DNA from: Cereibacter azotoformans
GTDB taxonomy: Bacteria; Pseudomonadota; Alphaproteobacteria; Rhodobacterales; Rhodobacteraceae
DNA length: 64,000 bases
Direction of reading: 5' to 3'
NCBI GenBank assembly: GCA_017599285.1
Contig: JAGFXX010000001.1
Coordinates: 1,674,001 to 1,738,000, forward strand
Positions 46,920 to 55,329 of this stretch are shown piece after piece. Below the pieces are notes generated by a model, which worked only from the letters and a program-made list of their open reading frames with translations, ran no database searches and was not told the origin of the DNA. The translations under genes and the position numbers were made by a program. The number at the start of each line of letters is the position of its first letter. Within the stretch, counting starts at the first letter, position 1.

Positions 46920-47828
46920 TCAGTTCGAGATGCCACGGAGCCTCTCGGAGCGGCGGCGGAGCAGTTCGACCGTCGCCAGCAAGGCCACGGAGATGATCAC
47001 GAGAATGGTCGCCACGGAGAGAATGGCGGGGCTGATCTGCTCGCGTATCCCGTTCCACATCTGGCGGGGAATCGTCTGCTGATCATGCGCGGCCACGAAG
47101 AGAACCACCACCACCTCATCGAACGAAGTGACGAAGGCGAAGAGCGCGCCCGAGACGACGCCCGGCAGGATGAGCGGCATGGTGACCTTGAAGAAGGTCG
47201 TGGTGGGACTGGCGCCGAGCGAGGCGGCGGCGCGGGTGAGCGACTTGTCGAAGCCGATCAGCGTGGCCGTCACGGTGATGATCACGAACGGAATGCCCAG
47301 CGTCGCATGGGCCAGCACCACGCCCACATAGCTGCCCGCAAGACCGGTGGCGGAATAGAAGAAGAAGAGCCCGGTGGCCGTGATGATGATCGGCACGATC
47401 ATCGGCGAAATGAGGATCGCCATGATGGCCCGCCGAAACGGCATCTCGGGCCGCGACAGACCGAGGGCGGCAATGGTGCCGAGAACGGTCGCGACGATGG
47501 TCGATGAGACGCCGATGATGACGGAGTTCTTGGCCGCCCGCACCCAGGCCGCGTTGTTCCACACATCCATCCACCAGGATGAGGTGCGCGGCGCCTCGGG
47601 GTTGGCCATGCCGAAGGTGAGCAGCGTGTCGTACCAGCGCAGCGAGTAGCCGTCGGGGTCGAGCGCAAGCATCTTCTCGGTGAAGGTGAAGTAGGGCTCC
47701 ACGTTGAAGCTGAGCGGAATGATGATCAGGATCGGCGCGATCAGGAACAGGAAGATCAGGGCGCAGATCACGCGATAGGCGTAGTACCAGATGCGCTCGA
47801 GCGGGCTGGCATAAACGGGAAGAGCCAT
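46920..47828 (-). CDS. potC: Polyamine-type ABC transporter permease (PotC-like)
   Basis: A 302-residue inner-membrane permease of the binding-protein-dependent family. Six membrane helices can be traced, and the EAA loop contacting the ATPase reads AAASLGASPTTTFFKVTMPLILPG. Last gene of potA-potD-potB-potC. The ATG at 47828 follows AGGAG. A dispersed repeat fills the 77-nt gap to potB. Confidence 0.9.
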   Translation of the reverse strand: MALPVYASPLERIWYYAYRVICALIFLFLIAPILIIIPLSFNVEPYFTFTEKMLALDPDGYSLRWYDTLLTFGMANPEAPRTSSWWMDVWNNAAWVRAAKNSVIIGVSSTIVATVLGTIAALGLSRPEMPFRRAIMAILISPMIVPIIITATGLFFFYSATGLAGSYVGVVLAHATLGIPFVIITVTATLIGFDKSLTRAAASLGASPTTTFFKVTMPLILPGVVSGALFAFVTSFDEVVVVLFVAAHDQQTIPRQMWNGIREQISPAILSVATILVIISVALLATVELLRRRSERLRGISN

Positions 47829-47848
47829 CGGGCGGGTCTCCTGAGGCA

Positions 47849-47900
47849 GAGGCCGGGGGCGCTGCCCCCGGACCCCCGGGATATTTGGGCAGAGTGAAAG
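47849..47900. repeat. Dispersed G-rich intergenic repeat, copy C
   Basis: CCGGGGGC-gct-GCCCCCGG perfect hairpin, then GACCCCCGGGATATTT and GGGCAGAGTGAAAG. The best-preserved of the three copies, on the + strand, in the potB-potC gap and antisense to the operon. Confidence 0.8.
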
Positions 47901-47905
47901 GCCGG

Positions 47906-49180
47906 TCAGCCCAGCTTGAGATTGTCGATGCCGACCAGACGGTCGTAGAGCCAGTAAAGGATCAGCACGGCGGCCAGCAGCACGGCGGCGAGGGCCGCGG
48001 CGAGCGACCAGTTCAGGCTGTCCTGCATGTGGAAGGCGATCAGGTTCGAGATGAGCTGCCCCGAAGCGCCCCCCACGAGCGCCGGGGTGATGTAGTAGCC
48101 GACGCCGAGGATGAAGACGAGCAGCGCGCCCGCGCCGATGCCCGGCAGGGTCTGGGGAAGATAGATCCGGCGGAAGGCCGTCCAGCTTGAGGCGCCGAGC
48201 GAGCGGGCGGCCCGGACATAGGAGGGCGGGATCGGCCGCATCACGGAATAGAGCGGCAGGATCATGAAGGGCAGCAGGATGTGCGTCATGGCGATGATCG
48301 TGCCGGTCTGGTTGTAGATCATCTGGATCCGGTTCGCATCGGAGATGAGGCCTGTGGCCACCAGGGAGTTGTTGACGACCCCCTGGCCCTGCAGCAGCAC
48401 GATCCACGACGTCGTCCGCACGAGAAGCGAGGTCCAGAAGGGCAGGAGCACCAGGATCATCAGCAGGTTCGAGGTGCGCAGGGGCAGCGTGGCGAGCAGG
48501 TGGGCGATCGGAAAGCCCAGCAGCAGGCAGAGCACCGTGATCAGGCCCGCGATCAGGAAGGTTCGCTGGAAGAGCATGACATACACGCGGCGCTCCTGGG
48601 GGGCCCGCACGATGTTGCCCTCGTTGTCGCGGGCGAGATCGACCGAGGCGAGGAAGAAGTTCGGCGAATAGGCCCGCGAGACCTGTCGCATCGTGCCCCA
48701 GAGACTCGGGTTGCCCCATTTCGGATCCGCCTCGAGGACGGCCTCCCTGTAGGGCGGCTCGAACCCGCGCGCCTTGCGGCCGGTCGAGGTGAAGAGCGAG
48801 CGGGTGCCCGGCATCTCGTAGTTCACCCGCGTGCCCACGATGCCGATGGTCTTGGCCTCGGCCGCGCCCTTGAGATCGGCGGCAAGGGCTGCATAGGCGA
48901 CCTCGTCCGGCTCGGTTCCGGGTTCGGTATCGGCGAACCACTGGCTGAGCTGCGGCATGTTGCGGGAGAAGCCGTCATTGTGGATCGAGCGGTGCAGCAT
49001 CTGCCCGATCGGGACGATGAAGGTTATGACGATGAAGAGCAGAAGCGGCAGCACCAGAAGGAAGGCGCGGCGCCGTGCGCGGGACTGGGCGCGGCCGAGT
49101 GCGGCCTTCAGCGGGCGGCCATCGGCCGTCGTGAGGCGCCCGGGAGTCGGGGCGGCGAGATCTGTGGTTGCGTCGGCCAT
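47906..49180 (-). CDS. potB: Polyamine-type ABC transporter permease (PotB-like) with a large periplasmic insert
   Basis: A 424-residue permease; the family is usually 280-310. The first membrane helix (about residues 39-60) is followed by roughly 125 extra residues (about 65-190, with KWGNPSLWGTMRQVSRAYSP) before the second helix, so a soluble periplasmic domain is inserted between them. The EAA loop is AARSLGASSWTAFRRIYLPQTLPG. The insert may contact the binding protein. Spacing to potD is 49 nt with a stem-loop in it. Confidence 0.88.
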   Translation of the reverse strand: MADATTDLAAPTPGRLTTADGRPLKAALGRAQSRARRRAFLLVLPLLLFIVITFIVPIGQMLHRSIHNDGFSRNMPQLSQWFADTEPGTEPDEVAYAALAADLKGAAEAKTIGIVGTRVNYEMPGTRSLFTSTGRKARGFEPPYREAVLEADPKWGNPSLWGTMRQVSRAYSPNFFLASVDLARDNEGNIVRAPQERRVYVMLFQRTFLIAGLITVLCLLLGFPIAHLLATLPLRTSNLLMILVLLPFWTSLLVRTTSWIVLLQGQGVVNNSLVATGLISDANRIQMIYNQTGTIIAMTHILLPFMILPLYSVMRPIPPSYVRAARSLGASSWTAFRRIYLPQTLPGIGAGALLVFILGVGYYITPALVGGASGQLISNLIAFHMQDSLNWSLAAALAAVLLAAVLILYWLYDRLVGIDNLKLG

Positions 49181-49198
49181 CTTTACCCTCGCATCAGG

Positions 49199-49222
49199 GG
49201 GCGCGCACCGGAATGCGCGCCC
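49199..49222 (-). promoter_or_regulatory. Stem-loop between potD and potB
   Basis: GGGCGCGCA / TGCGCGCCC (9 bp, 6-nt loop) 7 nt past the potD stop. No U-tract. Such loops after a binding-protein gene commonly protect the upstream mRNA from 3' decay so that the binding protein is made in excess over the permeases. Confidence 0.6.
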
Positions 49223-49229
49223 GTCCGTA

Positions 49230-50303
49230 TCAGTTCGCCAGCCAGGCGTTGAACCGCTCTTCCAGCTCGGTATCGTGATCGACCCAGAACTCGTAGGACG
49301 AGGGCAGCGCGTTGGTCAGGTTCGCCTCGGCCGTCGGCATGTGCGGGGCCATCTCGGTCTGGCCGTCCTGATAGAGCCCGACCAGCGGGGCCGAGGACTT
49401 GCGGGCCGGGCCGTAGCTGATCCACTTGGCCTGGTCGGCCAGCGGCTGCGTCCCGGTTGCGAAGGCCACGAACTTCTTCGCCGCCTCGAGGTTGGGCGCG
49501 CCCTTCGGGATCACGAAGAGGTCGTATTCATAGACCTGACCGTCCCAGATCGGCACGAAGGGCTTGTTCTCGCTGACCGCGGCCGCGAAGATCCGGCCGT
49601 TGTAGGCGGTCGTCATGGCCACCTCGCCATCCGCCAGAAGCTGGACCGGCTGGGCGCCCGCCTCCCACCAGATCAGGTCGCCCTTGATCGAGGCAAGCTT
49701 GGCGAAGGCGCGCTCGACGCCTTCCTGCGTGTCCAGCACGTCATAGACCTCGGCCGCCGGGACGCCATCGCCCATCAGCGCCATCTCGAGCGTGGTCTTG
49801 GCGCTCTTCCACATGGCGCGCTTGCCGGGGAACTTCGACGTGTCGAAGAAGTCGGCGATGGTCTGCGGCTTCTCGTCGGGGAATTTCGACTCGTCGTAGG
49901 CCACGATCATGGAATAGACGATGTTGCCCACGGCGCATTCGCTGAGAGCGCCCGGCAGGAAGTCCTCGGTCGCCGGAGTGCCGTCGGGCGCGGGCGGCAG
50001 CATGGCCGGGTCGATCTCTTCGAGCTGGCCCTCGTCGCACAGGCGCACCGCGTCCGAGGTGTTCACATCCACCACATCGACGCTGACATTGTTGGCCTCG
50101 ACCATCGCCTTGAGCGGCGTGGCGGGGTTGTCCGCATCCACCGACACCACGCCGATGCCGGTCTCGGCGGTGAAGGGCTTGTGGAACGCCTCGACCTGGC
50201 TGGTCGTATAGGCGCCGCCCCAGGACATGACCGTGATCTGCTCCGCCGCGGCGGAGAAGGCCACGGCCGTCAAGGCGGTGGACAGAATGAGGGCCTTCTT
50301 CAT
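49230..50303 (-). CDS. potD: Periplasmic polyamine-type binding protein (PotD-like)
   Basis: A 357-residue class-D substrate-binding protein. A Sec signal peptide, MKKALILSTALTAVAFSAAA, is cut near residue 20; the mature protein opens with EQITVMSWGGAYT, the family's first strand. SMIVAYDESKFPDEKPQTIADFFD is also typical of spermidine/putrescine-binding relatives. The ATG at 50303 is preferred to an upstream codon at 50318. Substrate might be a polyamine or a related cation or amine. Confidence 0.9.
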   Translation of the reverse strand: MKKALILSTALTAVAFSAAAEQITVMSWGGAYTTSQVEAFHKPFTAETGIGVVSVDADNPATPLKAMVEANNVSVDVVDVNTSDAVRLCDEGQLEEIDPAMLPPAPDGTPATEDFLPGALSECAVGNIVYSMIVAYDESKFPDEKPQTIADFFDTSKFPGKRAMWKSAKTTLEMALMGDGVPAAEVYDVLDTQEGVERAFAKLASIKGDLIWWEAGAQPVQLLADGEVAMTTAYNGRIFAAAVSENKPFVPIWDGQVYEYDLFVIPKGAPNLEAAKKFVAFATGTQPLADQAKWISYGPARKSSAPLVGLYQDGQTEMAPHMPTAEANLTNALPSSYEFWVDHDTELEERFNAWLAN

Positions 50304-50374
50304 CGAGTCGTCTCCCATGTTGTGCAGTCTCGTTGTTATTGGCCGCAGCCTGCGGCAGGTCCGTTATTACGGAG

Positions 50375-51478
50375 TCAAAGCGGATCGAGCGCGCGCGCGT
50401 CCTGGGGCGCCCAGCCGATCCGGATCCTTTCGCCGGGCTGCAGCATCCGCTGGCCCAGCGTGTTCCGGCTCTTGATGACGAACTCCTCGGAACCGGCCAC
50501 CCGCAGGCGGGTGCGGAAGATATCGCCCATGTAGATGAACTCCATCACCTCGGCCTCGATGAGGTGGGCGTTCGGCGGCAGCATCTCGGGCTTGTATTCC
50601 ACCCGTTCGGGGCGGATCGAGACGAGAGTCTTCTGGCCCTTGTGGCTGACGTTGACCGGAGTTGCGTCGATCAGCTCGCCGGTGTCGAGCCGGACCAGCG
50701 CGCGGCCCTCGGCGATCTCCTCGATCACGCCGGGCAGGCGGTTGTTCTCGCCGATGAAGCTGGCGACGAAGCTGTTCCGCGGGCGCTCGTACAGCTCGTC
50801 GGGCGGGGCGAGTTGCTGGATGCGGCCGTCGTTGAAGACGGCGATCCGGTCCGACATGGTCAGCGCCTCGCCCTGGTCGTGGGTCACATAGACCACCGTG
50901 ATGCCAAGGCTCTCGTGCAGGTGCTTGATCTCGAACTGCATGTGCTCGCGCAGCTGCTTGTCGAGCGCGCCGAGCGGCTCGTCCATCAGCACGAGCTGCG
51001 GGTCGAACACCAGCGCGCGGGCCAGCGCGATCCGCTGCTGCTGGCCACCCGAGAGCTGGGCCGGGCGGCGGTTCGCAAAGGCGCCCATCTGCACCATGTC
51101 GAGCGCGCGCTTGATCTTGCGCTCGCGGTCGCTCCGCGACATGCCCCGCACCTCGAGCGGAAACGAGAGGTTCTCGCCCACCGTCATGTGCGGAAAGAGC
51201 GCGTAGTTCTGGAACACCATGCCGATGCCGCGCTTGTGCGGGGGCACGGTGTTGATCGGGCGCCCGTCGAGCCGGATGTCGCCGTGGGTGGCGGTCTCGA
51301 ACCCCGCCAGCATCATGAGACAGGTGGTCTTGCCCGACCCGGATGGCCCCAGCATCGTGAGGAACTCGCCCTGCCCTATGGTCAGGTTGAGATCCTTAAC
51401 GACCAGCGTCTCCCCGTCGTAGCTTTTCTGCACATGTTCGAAAACGACGAAACCGTCGTCCTGGGTAGAAGCCACCAC
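50375..51478 (-). CDS. potA: Polyamine-type ABC transporter ATP-binding protein (PotA-like)
   Basis: A 367-residue ATPase: Walker A GPSGSGKTT (near residue 45), signature LSGGQQQR, Walker B LVLMDEP, H-loop VTHDQGEAL, and a C-terminal TOBE domain from about residue 285. The start is a GTG at 51478 with GGGGAG 6 nt upstream; nearby ATGs are out of frame. First gene of the four-gene operon read on the minus strand. Confidence 0.93.
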   Translation of the reverse strand: MVASTQDDGFVVFEHVQKSYDGETLVVKDLNLTIGQGEFLTMLGPSGSGKTTCLMMLAGFETATHGDIRLDGRPINTVPPHKRGIGMVFQNYALFPHMTVGENLSFPLEVRGMSRSDRERKIKRALDMVQMGAFANRRPAQLSGGQQQRIALARALVFDPQLVLMDEPLGALDKQLREHMQFEIKHLHESLGITVVYVTHDQGEALTMSDRIAVFNDGRIQQLAPPDELYERPRNSFVASFIGENNRLPGVIEEIAEGRALVRLDTGELIDATPVNVSHKGQKTLVSIRPERVEYKPEMLPPNAHLIEAEVMEFIYMGDIFRTRLRVAGSEEFVIKSRNTLGQRMLQPGERIRIGWAPQDARALDPL

Positions 51479-51714
51479 CCCATTCTCCCCATCTTGGTCC
51501 GGCAGGTTTCCTGCACTCGTTATGATCGTTTAAAACGGAACGGTCCCCGCAATGCAATCTTGTTGTGCACAGGCTGCGGGAGGGGCGGCGGTTGCCACCT
51601 TGATGGGCAGGTTGCACGGCAACACGCGCGCCCAAGCGCCGGGATGCGAACTGACGGGATCCAAATACGACGCATGGGCGACAAAAGCGCCGTCGCCCGC
51701 CCCTGGCCGAACCT

Positions 51715-51757
51715 GAAACGCCGAAGGGCGGCCCGGCGGGCCGCCCTTCGGCGTTTC
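51715..51757. terminator. Perfect 20-bp stem between tRNA-Leu and potA
   Basis: GAAACGCCGAAGGGCGGCCC pairs without mismatch with its complement across a 3-nt loop. On the minus strand it lies 11 nt past the tRNA 3' end and its last arm ends in CGTTTC. It is very likely the tRNA terminator and, being symmetric, could work for both strands. Confidence 0.85.
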
Positions 51758-51767
51758 GTCAGAGAAA

Positions 51768-51854
51768 TGGTGCGGTCGAGAAGACTCGAACTTCCACGGG
51801 AGTTACCCCACAGCGACCTCAACGCTGCGCGTCTACCAATTCCGCCACGACCGC
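51768..51854 (-). tRNA. tRNA-Leu (anticodon GAG)
   Basis: An 87-nt class II tRNA with CCA encoded. The acceptor stem GCGGTCG pairs with CGACCGC, then A and CCA. The anticodon arm is CAGCG-TTGAGGT-CGCTG, giving anticodon GAG, which reads CUC and CUU leucine codons. A long variable arm (TGGGGTAACTCCCG) and the T arm AGTTCGAGTCT are present. Confidence 0.96.
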
Positions 51855-52106
51855 ACTGCCTTGGCTTGGTGGCGGGTTCTTAGCCAAGCTCGCGAGGGAA
51901 GAAAAGGGCTATTTTCGCGCCGCGTCAAAAATGTTCGAAAGGCCTGGGATGGCCCCTCGGCTCGCGGGCCAAGCCGCGGGTCTTGCGCGAGAAGTCCCGC
52001 GCCAAAGCCCTGCCGCAAGGCTAGCGGCGCGCACCGTCTTGCCATAGATCCCGCACAGGGCCGGCACGATCCGGGCCCTGCGCCGCAGATCGGGAGGAAG
52101 GCCGCG

Positions 52107-52763
52107 ATGTCTGACGTGGAATGGTCGGTTCTTCCGGGGCTCAGCCCCTACCAGGAAACGCTGTCGGCGATGGAGGCCCGCGTCGCCGCCATCCGCGCCG
52201 GCGACGCCCCCGAGGCGGTCTGGCTGCTCGAGCACCCCCCGCTCTACACGGCCGGCACCTCGGCACGCCCCGAGGATCTGGTCGAACCGGACCGCTTCCC
52301 CGTCCATGTCGCGGGCCGCGGCGGGCAATATACCTACCACGGGCCGGGACAGCGGGTGGCCTATGTCATGCTCGATCTCGACCGGAGGGGCCGTGACGTG
52401 CGCCGCTTCGTGTGCGCGCTCGAGGATTGGGTGATCGCCACGCTGGCCGAGTTCAATGTGAAGGGCGAACGGCGCGCGGGCCGTGTGGGGGTCTGGGTCG
52501 TCCGCCCCGACCGCGCCCCCGGACCCGGCGGCCAGCCCCGAGAGGACAAGATCGCGGCCATCGGCGTGAAGCTCCGCCGCTGGGTGAGCTTTCACGGGCT
52601 CTCCATCAACCTCGAGCCCGACCTGTCCCACTTCGAGGGCATCGTGCCCTGCGGCATCCGCGAGCATGGCGTGACGAGCCTCGTCGATCTGGGCCTGCCC
52701 GTCACGATGCAGGATCTCGACGCGGCCCTGCTGCGCACCTTTTCCCGCTCCTTCCCGGACTGA
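52107..52763 (+). CDS. lipB: Octanoyl-[acyl-carrier-protein] transferase LipB
   Basis: A 218-residue octanoyltransferase that starts lipoate attachment to pyruvate and 2-oxoglutarate dehydrogenases. The family block [20 protein letters not shown] is at about residues 70-90; the catalytic lysine is in [12 protein letters not shown] and the cysteine in [11 protein letters not shown]. The ATG at 52107 follows GGGAGGAAG. It is slightly elongated by a proline/glycine insert ([16 protein letters not shown]) before the lysine motif. Confidence 0.95.
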   Translation: MSDVEWSVLPGLSPYQETLSAMEARVAAIRAGDAPEAVWLLEHPPLYTAGTSARPEDLVEPDRFPVHVAGRGGQYTYHGPGQRVAYVMLDLDRRGRDVRRFVCALEDWVIATLAEFNVKGERRAGRVGVWVVRPDRAPGPGGQPREDKIAAIGVKLRRWVSFHGLSINLEPDLSHFEGIVPCGIREHGVTSLVDLGLPVTMQDLDAALLRTFSRSFPD

Positions 52764-52878
52764 TCCGCACGCCGTCCGGGCGGCCCGAGCCTCCGCCACC
52801 GATCCCGGCGGGTCCTTGCAGCCTGTCCGCGCCCGGGTGCAGCCCGAACGGGACGCAACGGAACGCCCGAGCGAGGCA

Positions 52879-52901
52879 CGTCCGGCATCTCCTGCCGGAC
52901 G
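52879..52901 (+). terminator. Hairpin in the lipB-ctaD gap
   Basis: CGTCCGGC-atctcct-GCCGGACG, an 8-bp stem. The 315-nt gap (52764-53078) also contains an FnrL-type box but no gene that I can support. The hairpin may end the lipB transcript; it lacks a U-tract. Confidence 0.4.
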
Positions 52902-52955
52902 CGGCCCTTCTGCGGCACCATGCCACTCAACAAAACGGCGGACTGGCCGAATTTA

Positions 52956-52969
52956 TTGATCCAGATCAA
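52956..52969. promoter_or_regulatory. FnrL/FNR-type box upstream of ctaD
   Basis: TTGATCCAGATCAA is a perfect TTGAT-N4-ATCAA site, 110 nt before the ctaD start. FnrL is the oxygen-sensing Fe-S regulator of this genus. A site upstream of the aerobic aa3 oxidase suggests control by oxygen, most simply repression under low oxygen; the sign is inferred. Confidence 0.75.
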
Positions 52970-53078
52970 AGTGCGAAGTTGCCGGAGCACATCCGGCGCT
53001 CTACACATAGACGCAGGCGCGGGTCGCGAGCCTGTCCGGCGCCTGCGGGATCGAAACAGCACGCGGGGAGGCGAGCCC

Positions 53079-54779
53079 ATGGCCGACGCAGCCATCCATG
53101 GCCACGAGCACGACCGGAGGGGGTTCTTCACCCGCTGGTTCATGTCCACCAACCACAAGGACATCGGCGTTCTCTATCTCTTCACCGGGGGCCTCGTCGG
53201 GCTGATCTCGGTGGCCTTCACCGTCTACATGCGGATGGAGCTGATGGCGCCCGGCGTGCAGTTCATGTGCGCCGAGCATCTGGAATCGGGACTGGTCAAG
53301 GGCTTCTTCCAGTCGCTCTGGCCTTCGGCGGTCGAGAACTGCACGCCGAACGGCCATCTGTGGAACGTGATGATCACGGCCCACGGCATCCTGATGATGT
53401 TCTTCGTGGTGATCCCCGCGCTGTTTGGCGGCTTCGGCAACTATTTCATGCCGCTGCACATCGGCGCGCCGGACATGGCCTTCCCGCGGATGAACAACCT
53501 GTCCTTCTGGCTCTATGTGGCGGGGACCTCGCTCGCCGTCGCCTCGCTCTTCGCGCCGGGCGGCAACGGGCAGCTGGGATCGGGGATCGGCTGGGTGCTC
53601 TATCCGCCGCTCTCCACCTCCGAATCGGGCTATTCGACCGATCTCGCGATCTTCGCGGTGCACCTCTCGGGCGCGTCCTCGATCCTTGGCGCGATCAACA
53701 TGATCACCACCTTCCTGAACATGCGCGCGCCGGGCATGACCATGCACAAGGTGCCGCTCTTTGCCTGGTCGATCTTCGTCACCGCCTGGCTGATCCTGCT
53801 GGCGCTGCCGGTGCTGGCCGGGGCGATCACCATGCTGCTCACCGACCGCAACTTCGGCACCACCTTCTTCCAGCCCTCGGGCGGCGGCGACCCGGTGCTT
53901 TACCAGCACATCCTGTGGTTCTTCGGCCATCCCGAGGTCTATATCATCGTCCTGCCCGCCTTCGGCATCGTCAGCCACGTCATCGCCACCTTCTCGAAGA
54001 AGCCGATCTTCGGCTATCTGCCGATGGTCTATGCGATGGTGGCGATCGGGGTGCTGGGCTTCGTGGTCTGGGCGCACCACATGTACACCGCGGGCCTCAG
54101 CCTCACGCAGCAGAGCTATTTCATGATGGCGACCATGGTGATCGCGGTGCCCACCGGGATCAAGATCTTCTCATGGATCGCGACCATGTGGGGCGGCTCG
54201 ATCGAACTCAAGACGCCGATGCTCTGGGCGCTGGGGTTCCTGTTCCTCTTCACCGTGGGCGGCGTTACCGGCATCGTGCTGAGCCAGGCGAGCGTGGACC
54301 GCTACTATCACGACACCTACTATGTCGTCGCCCACTTCCACTATGTGATGAGCCTCGGCGCGGTGTTCGGCATCTTCGCGGGGATCTACTTCTGGATCGG
54401 CAAGATGTCGGGCCGGCAATATCCCGAGTGGGCCGGCAAGCTGCATTTCTGGATGATGTTCGTCGGCGCGAACCTGACGTTCTTCCCGCAGCATTTCCTC
54501 GGGCGGCAGGGGATGCCCCGGCGCTACATCGACTATCCCGAGGCCTTCGCCACTTGGAACTTCGTCTCGTCGCTGGGCGCCTTCCTGTCCTTCGCCTCGT
54601 TCCTCTTCTTCATCGGCATCGTCTTCTACACCCTGACGCGCGGCGCGCGCGTGACGGCGAACAACTACTGGAACGAACATGCCGACACGCTGGAATGGAC
54701 GCTGACCTCGCCTCCGCCCGAGCACACGTTCGAGCAGCTTCCCAAGCGCGAGGACTGGGACCGTTCGCACGCGCACTGA
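53079..54779 (+). CDS. ctaD: aa3-type cytochrome c oxidase subunit I
   Basis: A 566-residue, 12-helix haem-copper oxidase subunit, the aerobic terminal oxidase and proton pump. Haem a ligands His102 (in [10 protein letters not shown]) and His421, CuB ligands His284 (in HPEVY), His333 and His334 (WAHHMY), and the haem a3 ligand His419 ([13 protein letters not shown]) are visible, as are Glu286, Asp132 of the D channel and the K-channel lysine in GIKIFSW. The length equals the R. sphaeroides protein. CGGGGAGG precedes the ATG. An FnrL-type box lies upstream and a strong terminator 29 nt downstream, so it is probably monocistronic; the other subunits are elsewhere. Confidence 0.98.
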   Translation: MADAAIHGHEHDRRGFFTRWFMSTNHKDIGVLYLFTGGLVGLISVAFTVYMRMELMAPGVQFMCAEHLESGLVKGFFQSLWPSAVENCTPNGHLWNVMITAHGILMMFFVVIPALFGGFGNYFMPLHIGAPDMAFPRMNNLSFWLYVAGTSLAVASLFAPGGNGQLGSGIGWVLYPPLSTSESGYSTDLAIFAVHLSGASSILGAINMITTFLNMRAPGMTMHKVPLFAWSIFVTAWLILLALPVLAGAITMLLTDRNFGTTFFQPSGGGDPVLYQHILWFFGHPEVYIIVLPAFGIVSHVIATFSKKPIFGYLPMVYAMVAIGVLGFVVWAHHMYTAGLSLTQQSYFMMATMVIAVPTGIKIFSWIATMWGGSIELKTPMLWALGFLFLFTVGGVTGIVLSQASVDRYYHDTYYVVAHFHYVMSLGAVFGIFAGIYFWIGKMSGRQYPEWAGKLHFWMMFVGANLTFFPQHFLGRQGMPRRYIDYPEAFATWNFVSSLGAFLSFASFLFFIGIVFYTLTRGARVTANNYWNEHADTLEWTLTSPPPEHTFEQLPKREDWDRSHAH

Positions 54780-54780
54780 C

Positions 54781-55311
54781 ATGCCCTACGAATGGGTCAT
54801 CATGCCGAAGGCCCCGGAGCGATCCGGGGCCTTTTGCCATGCCGACGGGGACGCTCCGGCCTACCGGCTGCACCTGTGGCCCTACCGCTCGCTGCCGCGC
54901 CGCGGCTTTGCGGGTTTCATCGGGGCCACCTGCCTGCTGCTCGCGCTGCCGCTGGTGGGGGTGCTCGGCTCACCCGTGCTCTGGGGGCTGCTGCCGTTCC
55001 TGGCCTTGGCGGTCACGGGCATCTGGCTTGCGCTGAACCGCAGCTATGCCGATGGCGAGATCCTCGAGGAGCTGACGCTCTGGAGCGACCGGGTGACGCT
55101 CGACCGGCACGGGCCACGCGGACGGCGGCAGAGCTGGCAGGCCAACCCGCACTGGGTGCGGGTGACGCTTCACGGCAAGGGGGGCCCGGTGCCCAACTAC
55201 CTGACTCTCGGCGGCGGCCCGCGCGAGGTCGAGATCGGTGCCTTTCTCAGCGAGGAAGAGCGGCTGGCGCTGCTGCCCGAGCTGCGTCAGGCGCTGGCCC
55301 GCGGGCGGTGA
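54781..55311 (+). CDS. DUF2244 membrane protein
   Basis: A protein of up to 176 residues. RLHLWPYRSLPRRGFAGFIG, two membrane helices (about residues 40-62 and 64-82), LNRSYADGEILEELTL and ANPHWVRVTLH are DUF2244 marks. The frame begins 1 nt after ctaD (MPYEW is a common start in the family, as I recall); the other in-frame ATG is at 54802. Both starts lie before the ctaD terminator, which is therefore translated as part of the N-terminus, and no start codon follows it before the conserved part. Expression should depend on read-through. Function unknown. Confidence 0.82.
   Translation: MPYEWVIMPKAPERSGAFCHADGDAPAYRLHLWPYRSLPRRGFAGFIGATCLLLALPLVGVLGSPVLWGLLPFLALAVTGIWLALNRSYADGEILEELTLWSDRVTLDRHGPRGRRQSWQANPHWVRVTLHGKGGPVPNYLTLGGGPREVEIGAFLSEEERLALLPELRQALARGR
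54808..54835 (+). terminator. Intrinsic terminator after ctaD, inside the start of the DUF2244 frame
   Basis: AAGGCCCCGGA / TCCGGGGCCTT, 11 bp perfect with a GCGA tetraloop, continuing into TTTT. It begins 29 nt past the ctaD stop. It lies within codons 10-19 of the DUF2244 reading frame. Confidence 0.92.
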
Positions 55312-55329
55312 CGGAGGCGCGCGCCCCGG

